A stretch of 11,725 nt of DNA, from the NCBI GenBank assembly GCA_029942265.1, contig JAOZTO010000038.1:1-11725 (forward strand), written 5' to 3'. Made by a program: the position numbers and the translations under genes. Under the pieces are notes generated by a model. That model was not told the origin of the DNA, ran no database searches, and saw nothing but the letters and a program-made list of their open reading frames with translations. This document shows, in pieces, positions 6,679 to 11,725 of the stretch; positions within the stretch are counted from its first letter, which is position 1; every line of letters starts with the position of its first letter. This stretch comes from Desulfocapsa sp. GTDB lineage: Bacteria; Desulfobacterota; Desulfobulbia; Desulfobulbales; Desulfocapsaceae.

Positions 6679-9600
6679 ATGAAAAAACTTTCTATTTATC
6701 TTCTATCTGGCCTGACTCTGTGCTTCTGTGTTGTGGCACTTTTTCTCGGAATACAACTTAAACGCGGTATAACGCTGGAAGCTTTTATCGTATCCGGAGT
6801 ACATGTTTCAAATGTTTCATTACAATGGAAAAAGAAACTCCAGCTAGAAGTAGAACAGATTACTGTTGATAGCAGGGAGGGAGGTGAAGACTTCCCTAAG
6901 GATTTCAGTCTGGTTGATGATGGCATCAGAGTAGCCATGCTTGGCAGTAAAATATTTTCCAGTATTACCATTGGAAAAATCTTGTTTGAAGATATGGAGG
7001 CATCACTTTATCTCAACAAACACAATTCTTTTTTTACCCTCACCGGCAGGGATCTCGAAATCCAATCTACCATGTCCATTGATCAGGACACAGTTCTTAT
7101 AGATGTAACTCACGCAGTCAGTAAAAAATACGACTCGCACCTTAGTGGTACAATACGAATTAACGGTAAAACAGATAAGGCGGATGGCGACTTTGCAGTG
7201 GTTCTGGCAGGAGGAATACCACTACATCTTGAATTTAGCGCTGATCCTAGACAGATGTATTTTCACGGAAAAGAGTCAGGTGAAATCACAAATATAACCC
7301 CCTTTGTTGATCTGTTTGGGATGAAACCATCTGATCAAAAATGGATCACTGAGTATCTGAAAGGAAGTCGATACGAACTGAAAACTTTTACTGGCAGTTT
7401 TCCCTGGAACGATGCTTCTGCTGTTTTTGACCGCTTTTATGCAAAGGCGAAGGTTATAGATCCTGAATATGTTTTCGCCCCCGGGTTTGAAGCTGTAAAG
7501 GCGAAATCTGCTGATGTCGTTTTTCAAAAAGGTGTCCTTAGTATTCGCCCCCATGACGCCACTTTTTATGGTCAGGAAACGGAAGATTCCTGGTTGGATA
7601 TCGATTTCAATGATTACTATAACTGGCTTCTTACACTTCACCTTAAAACGCATGCCAGTGTCAATCAGGATATTATAGACCTTGTCGCCAATTATGGTAT
7701 TCCCCTGCCTTTTGTGCAAACAGCTGGCACAACTGCTGCGGATCTAATTCTTACAGTTAATCTGGATACGGAGCAGGTAACAGCCGTAGGTGCTTTTGAG
7801 GTTGATGAGGGGCGAGTAGATTTTAATAAACAGGAATATGGTCTACGAAATTCAATCATTAAACTTAAAGATACAGTTGTCACCTTTCAAGATCTTAATG
7901 TTAAATTTGGAGATATGTATAACGCTAGTATAAAGGGTTCCTTTGATGCTTCAACTGAAGTCGGAGATCTTTATATCAGCCTGCAGTCGGCCTCTTTGCC
8001 GATTGGTGAGTCTTTTTTGACTCTAGAGAATTCAAAGAGCCATCCCAGCCTCCATTATAAAATGGCTCCCAAAAAATCGATGGTAACTGGTAGTAAATCG
8101 TCTTGGAAAATTGATTCGATTTCTGTGGAATTCGCTGCCTTTACCAGTTCGTTTTCTCTCGATGACTACTCGGGTGAGTTGGCAGCAACTGCAATCTCTT
8201 TTCCGCCGGGAGTCTCGGGGAGAATATCCGGAAAATATTCAATCGAAGAATTGTCGTTTGACTTGAAGTGTGATCTTCTGCAATATAAGGCTAAAGGATT
8301 ACAGCTTACAGACAAAAGTTGGCCCCTGAGGGTTCGATTTAATAATGATCTGATCATTAAAAGCGAACACAAATCAACGTGGTTGTTGAGTGAAGTTCCT
8401 GTAGTTCTCTATCCATCCGAGTTCAAATTTTCATCTAATGTCTATTCCATAACCAAAGGCAGGCTATATTATGGTGAAATATTTAGCAGTGAGATTACAG
8501 GGTATTATAATCACAAGACAAACAAAGGTGAACTACAGCTGGAACAGCTTAATATTGAAAAGAAAGACATTGGAAATATTATAACTGTCGGGAAGGCAAT
8601 ATCTGTTGTAATTGACGGGAAAGATGACGGATTGCTTTTAGCCATTCCTCACTTTGCCATGGAATTTAGTAGTGATCACAAGAACAGCTGGTCACTTGCT
8701 CTTAATGATTTGAGTGTCCTAAACGTGTATTCCCCACTGCTACAAAAATATATGGTAGATAAAGGCAAGATCAATGTTGTGTCAAAGGAAGATGGAAAAG
8801 AGTATCACTTTACTGCTGAGATCCCCTATCGTTATGCATTGCTTGCAACATCTGGAGGGACGCCCATTACTCGCTATGCAGCTCATGGAATAGTAAAAGG
8901 TGATACTGTCTCTGCCACGATTAATGAAAATATTCAGTTACACTATGAAAAAAATATTCATATTAATTCTAAGGGGTTCTTTCTGAATGTCCCTGGCGTT
9001 GTGAAATTTATCGAAGGACTCCCTGATGTGGTAGCAGAAGAGAAAGGAGTGGAAAACAGTTTGCAGCTATATGTGGATGCTGTTGATTCGGGGGTGATGA
9101 TTACACCTGACAGGAAGCTTCTTGCTGATTCGATTACGGTGACTTATGGAGCTGATAAAATAGCTGCAATTTTAAAGTATAAACAGGGCACTATGAGTGT
9201 GGACCTTGAAGGAGAAAGTTTTTCTCTTTCAGGACAAGGCTTTAATGATGTATTTGTTGATGCCTTGATACCCGGTTCGGACTTTGATAAAGGCACGTTG
9301 GAAATGGCCGCAAAAGGTACTTTTGATAAATTTTCTGCGGTTGTTAAAATAAAGAACACGGTAATGCGAGAATTTGTAACATTAAACAATATTCTTGCCA
9401 TGGTGAATACTATTCCTGCGCTAATAACATTCAGCCTACCGTCTTACAACTTAATGGGATTGCCGGTGGATTCTCTGGTTGTCGGGGTGACAGTGGAGAA
9501 TGGAATCGGAACATTTGATACTCTTGATCTTGAATCACCGGAAATCAGTATGGCTGGTAAGGGATGGGTTGATTTTTTGAACAGTAGAGTTGATATGGAT

Positions 9601-9873
9601 TTGAACCTGATCACCGGCGCAAAAAAAAGTATGAGCAAGATCCCACTGTTGGGGTATATTTTCGCAGGCAAGGAAAAACATCCATCGATTACCGTCAAGG
9701 TGTCCGGTGATTTAAATGACCCTAAGGTGGAAGATTCAACATTTAAGGACGTTGTAACAACTCCTTTTGCCATACTTTATCGCACATTGGCGTTACCCGC
9801 TCATTTGGTGAGCCCTCTTTTTGATCTGGATGATGAGCCTGATGATGGCAAGAAAACAGGGGTGGAACAGTAG
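6679..9873 (+). CDS. AsmA/YhdP-like large envelope protein
   Basis: A 1064-residue protein with one N-terminal membrane anchor (about 4-26) and a long remainder rich in alternating beta-strand patterns, expected to lie in the periplasm. The C-terminal part (about 880-1045) has the AsmA-like layout: a stretch on internal strands, then GKGWVDF at 960-966, DMDLNL, the SMSKIPLLGYIFAGKE segment and a final VSGDLNDPKV strand. Relatives (YhdP, TamB, YdbH, AsmA) form hydrophobic grooves and are implicated in moving phospholipids between inner and outer membrane. That role is inferred from the family. The first possible ATG is used, since an in-frame TGA lies at 6673-6675. No Shine-Dalgarno sequence is visible. 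The residues after 1045 (acidic and Lys-rich) are a short tail. The gene may be transcribed with the two small envelope genes upstream. Confidence 0.8.
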   Translation: MKKLSIYLLSGLTLCFCVVALFLGIQLKRGITLEAFIVSGVHVSNVSLQWKKKLQLEVEQITVDSREGGEDFPKDFSLVDDGIRVAMLGSKIFSSITIGKILFEDMEASLYLNKHNSFFTLTGRDLEIQSTMSIDQDTVLIDVTHAVSKKYDSHLSGTIRINGKTDKADGDFAVVLAGGIPLHLEFSADPRQMYFHGKESGEITNITPFVDLFGMKPSDQKWITEYLKGSRYELKTFTGSFPWNDASAVFDRFYAKAKVIDPEYVFAPGFEAVKAKSADVVFQKGVLSIRPHDATFYGQETEDSWLDIDFNDYYNWLLTLHLKTHASVNQDIIDLVANYGIPLPFVQTAGTTAADLILTVNLDTEQVTAVGAFEVDEGRVDFNKQEYGLRNSIIKLKDTVVTFQDLNVKFGDMYNASIKGSFDASTEVGDLYISLQSASLPIGESFLTLENSKSHPSLHYKMAPKKSMVTGSKSSWKIDSISVEFAAFTSSFSLDDYSGELAATAISFPPGVSGRISGKYSIEELSFDLKCDLLQYKAKGLQLTDKSWPLRVRFNNDLIIKSEHKSTWLLSEVPVVLYPSEFKFSSNVYSITKGRLYYGEIFSSEITGYYNHKTNKGELQLEQLNIEKKDIGNIITVGKAISVVIDGKDDGLLLAIPHFAMEFSSDHKNSWSLALNDLSVLNVYSPLLQKYMVDKGKINVVSKEDGKEYHFTAEIPYRYALLATSGGTPITRYAAHGIVKGDTVSATINENIQLHYEKNIHINSKGFFLNVPGVVKFIEGLPDVVAEEKGVENSLQLYVDAVDSGVMITPDRKLLADSITVTYGADKIAAILKYKQGTMSVDLEGESFSLSGQGFNDVFVDALIPGSDFDKGTLEMAAKGTFDKFSAVVKIKNTVMREFVTLNNILAMVNTIPALITFSLPSYNLMGLPVDSLVVGVTVENGIGTFDTLDLESPEISMAGKGWVDFLNSRVDMDLNLITGAKKSMSKIPLLGYIFAGKEKHPSITVKVSGDLNDPKVEDSTFKDVVTTPFAILYRTLALPAHLVSPLFDLDDEPDDGKKTGVEQ

Positions 9874-10059
9874 GTAGCTGTTTGAAAAACTAAATTACCC
9901 GAAAGCCTCTTCCCATTACTGTAACAAAATTAGCATCGAGCTTAAACGTCTCAAGGAAAACATTATCAAAAATAATTGTAACTATTCAGCACCCTAACTG
10001 GGACCCCCCAGCATTCCAACAGGTTATTCCATGGCCGGCTGGTGTTACCGGACGTTATA

Positions 10060-10206
10060 CATGAGCCTGTTGATTTAATGCCTTTTGTCCCGATCTCTTC
10101 GTTAAATGAAAAATTTTATCCTCGGAATATCAACTATATGCCTGTGGTAAAATTTTACATTTATCTCGACATCGAACCAAAATGCTATTAAATCAACGGA
10201 CTCATA
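10060..10206. repeat. 147-base nested imperfect palindrome (possible MITE-like element)
   Basis: The outer arms, 10060-10079 (ending TTGATTTAAT) and 10187-10206 (beginning ATTAAATCAA), are complementary at 17 of 20 positions. The inner arms 10104-10120 and 10146-10162 (the latter with TAAAATTTTACATTT) match at 15 of 17. All pairs share the same centre, 10133. Between them, ATCG and CAAAA blocks pair with a one-base shift, so pairing is nearly continuous around a 25-base loop (10121-10145). Complementarity stops at the outer ends, as for terminal inverted repeats. No clear target-site duplication was seen. Alternatives are a non-autonomous transposon remnant, a regulatory stem upstream of hsdM, or a bidirectional terminator. 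Confidence 0.6.
10166..10193 (+). promoter_or_regulatory. Weak candidate promoter for hsdM
   Basis: TCGACA at 10166-10171 (5 of 6 to the -35 consensus) is followed after 16 bases by TTAAAT at 10188-10193 (4 of 6 to the -10 consensus). It overlaps the right arm of the palindrome. Transcripts would begin near 10200 and carry the C run at 10211-10218 in their leader. The match is not strong and other promoters are possible. Confidence 0.2.
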
Positions 10207-10210
10207 CATT

Positions 10211-10218
10211 CCCCCCCC
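10211..10218. repeat. Run of eight C upstream of hsdM
   Basis: C8 at 10211-10218, followed by T5 at 10219-10223, lies 52 bases before the hsdM ATG. Homopolymer runs of this size can slip during replication and, when near a promoter, vary expression between cells. Restriction-modification genes are known targets of such phase variation in some bacteria. Eight is near the lower limit for efficient slippage, so a role is speculative. Confidence 0.3.
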
Positions 10219-10270
10219 TTTTTCTGCTTACAGGAAAGAATTAGAAAAATATAGAAACAGGAAATATCAG

Positions 10271-11725
10271 ATGACAAGCACAACTCAAAGAGCCGAACTA
10301 CAAGCTCAAATTTGGAAAATAGCAAATGATGTTCGTGGATCAATCGATGGTTGGGACTTTAAACAGTATGTACTCGGCACTCTCTTCTATCGCTTTATCA
10401 GTGAAAACTTTTCCGGCTACATTGAAGCAGATGACGAAAGTGTCAATTATGCAGAACTTCCCGACACTGTCATCAGCGATGAGATAAAAGACGATGCCAT
10501 TAAAACCAAAGGCTACTTCATCTACCCAAGTCAGCTTTTTTTAAACATCGCCCAAAATGCCAATGATAACGAAAATCTCAACACCGATTTAGCGGCAATA
10601 TTCTCAGCTATTGAAGGTTCTGCTAACGGCTACCCCTCAGAAGTTGACATCAAAGGACTCTTTGCCGATTTTGATACAACAAGTAACCGCCTTGGTAACA
10701 CGGTAACAGATAAAAACAGTCGTCTTGCAGCAGTTCTTAAAGGTGTTGAAGGCTTAAGTTTTGGTGAGTTTCAAGAGAATCAGATTGATCTCTTCGGTGA
10801 TGCCTATGAATTTCTTATCTCAAATTATGCAGCCAATGCAGGAAAATCTGGAGGTGAGTTTTTTACTCCTCAAAGTGTGTCAAAACTCATTGCTCAACTG
10901 GCAATGCACAAGCAAAGCACCGTGAATAAAATTTACGATCCGGCAGCAGGTTCTGGCTCTCTGCTCCTTCAAGCTAAAAAACACTTTGATGCCCACATCA
11001 TTGAAGATGGTTTTTGGGGGCAGGAGATTAACCACACCACTTACAACCTTGCTCGCATGAATATGTTTCTGCACAATATCAACTACGATAAGTTTTATAT
11101 TGCTCTTGGAAATACTCTCATCGATCCTCAGTTTGGTGATGATAAACCTTTTGATGCTATCGTATCAAACCCACCTTACTCAGTTAAATGGATCGGCACC
11201 GATGACCCAACTCTTATCAATGATGATCGTTTTGCTCCTGCGGGTGTCTTAGCACCAAAATCAAAAGCGGACTTTGCTTTTGTACTCCACGCTCTCAGTT
11301 ATCTTTCAAGTAAGGGAAGAGCGGCCATTGTCTGCTTTCCCGGTATCTTTTACCGAGGTGGAGCGGAACAGAAAATCCGTAAATATCTCATTGATAACAA
11401 CTACATTGAAACAGTAATCTCTTTAGCCCCAAACCTCTTCTTTGGAACCTCTATTGCTGTTAATATTCTCGTCCTCTCCAAGCATAAGAGCGACAATAAA
11501 ACGCAGTTTATCGATGCCAGTGGTACAGAGTTCTTCAAAAAAGTGACCAATAACAATGTGCTCACCGAGGGCCACATTGAATCGATCATAAACACCTTCG
11601 ATAGTAAAAAAGATGTTGAATATGTTGCTATCTCAATGGACTCCGATAAAATCGCTAAAAACGATTACAACCTCTCTGTAAGCTCTTATGTGGAGGCTAA
11701 AGATACCCGTGAGAAGATTGATATC
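10271..11725 (+). CDS. hsdM: Type I restriction-modification system methyltransferase subunit HsdM (type IC-like), cut by window end
   Basis: Modification subunit of a type I restriction-modification enzyme. With the specificity subunit HsdS it methylates adenine at N6 in a bipartite target, protecting host DNA from the HsdR nuclease. 485 codons are visible and the frame is open to the last base. From comparison with known M subunits (about 520 residues), roughly 35 C-terminal residues are missing. The N-terminal HsdM domain spans about 8-160. The N6-adenine methylase domain follows from about 175, with motif [10 protein letters not shown] at 223-231 (AdoMet binding) and catalytic motif IV NPPY at 300-303. 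Long stretches match, from memory, the EcoR124I/EcoprrI M subunit, which places it in type IC. The start is supported by CAGGAAA ending about 8 bases upstream. The hsdS and hsdR genes should lie beyond the window. Confidence 0.97.
   Translation, partial: MTSTTQRAELQAQIWKIANDVRGSIDGWDFKQYVLGTLFYRFISENFSGYIEADDESVNYAELPDTVISDEIKDDAIKTKGYFIYPSQLFLNIAQNANDNENLNTDLAAIFSAIEGSANGYPSEVDIKGLFADFDTTSNRLGNTVTDKNSRLAAVLKGVEGLSFGEFQENQIDLFGDAYEFLISNYAANAGKSGGEFFTPQSVSKLIAQLAMHKQSTVNKIYDPAAGSGSLLLQAKKHFDAHIIEDGFWGQEINHTTYNLARMNMFLHNINYDKFYIALGNTLIDPQFGDDKPFDAIVSNPPYSVKWIGTDDPTLINDDRFAPAGVLAPKSKADFAFVLHALSYLSSKGRAAIVCFPGIFYRGGAEQKIRKYLIDNNYIETVISLAPNLFFGTSIAVNILVLSKHKSDNKTQFIDASGTEFFKKVTNNNVLTEGHIESIINTFDSKKDVEYVAISMDSDKIAKNDYNLSVSSYVEAKDTREKIDI

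Larger units (their letters stand above)
9874..10270. other. 397-base non-coding region before hsdM
   Basis: No open reading frame of note on either strand. The first 120 bases show no clear T-tract terminator for the AsmA-like gene. CTGGG-ACCC-CCCAG at 9998-10011 is a 5-base hairpin, and CTGGT-GTT-ACCGG at 10039-10051 is another with one G-T pair. A large palindrome (10060-10206) and a C8 run (10211-10218) fill the rest. The hairpin density suggests either an inserted element or a structured leader and terminator zone. Confidence 0.6.

Noticed and set aside
9991..10060. Possible integron attC recombination site (CCTAAC near 9993, GTTATAC near 10054, hairpins between)
   Set aside because: GTTATAC does not fit the GTTRRRY core, the two ends are not complementary, and the inner segments do not pair as L boxes; no integrase or cassette array is visible.
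10880..11595. Small minus-strand open frames within hsdM
   Set aside because: They mirror the conserved methyltransferase codons on the plus strand and have no independent support.
1..11725. CRISPR arrays, tRNA or rRNA genes, insertion-sequence transposases
   Set aside because: No regularly spaced repeats, cloverleaf-like sequence, rRNA-like stretch or transposase frame was seen on either strand.

Overview
The window looks like chromosomal DNA of a moderately AT-rich Gram-negative bacterium. The evidence is a periplasmic binding protein with a signal peptide, a lipoprotein, a secreted Cys-rich protein and a large AsmA-like envelope protein. The style of these proteins recalls sulfate-reducing Desulfobacterota (Desulfobulbales-like), but that is an impression from memory and not proven here.

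Region 1 (1-5808) is a complete ABC importer operon of the dipeptide/oligopeptide (Dpp/Opp) family: a substrate-binding protein, two permeases (B, C) and two ATPases (D, F). Upstream are a perfect TTGACA box, three copies of the decamer AACAGTTRCA and two adjacent palindromes, which together suggest a regulated promoter. A hairpin with a T-tract lies between the binding-protein gene and the permease genes. It probably acts as a leaky terminator that keeps the binding protein in excess over the membrane complex. The B, C, D and F genes follow closely; D and F overlap. Both ATPases keep the C-terminal four-cysteine pattern of Dpp/Opp ATPases.

Region 2 (5809-9873) holds three envelope genes on the same strand: a small secreted protein with the Rap1a/Tai cysteine pattern, a 75-residue glycine/alanine-rich lipoprotein starting with GTG, and a 1064-residue AsmA/YhdP-like protein anchored at its N terminus. 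The last probably belongs to the bridge-like lipid-transfer superfamily. The first two look co-transcribed. The third follows a 99-base gap with small hairpins and has no visible ribosome binding site.

Region 3 (9874-10270) is non-coding. It contains a 147-base nested imperfect palindrome (arms 10060-10120 and 10146-10206, centred on 10133) followed by a run of eight C. It could be a MITE-like element or a regulatory/terminator structure.

Region 4 (10271 to the window end) is the M subunit of a type I restriction-modification system, missing only its last few dozen residues. It closely resembles the type IC family (EcoR124I/EcoprrI). The change from housekeeping envelope genes to a restriction system across a palindromic gap suggests the edge of an acquired defence locus. 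The rest of that locus lies outside the window.
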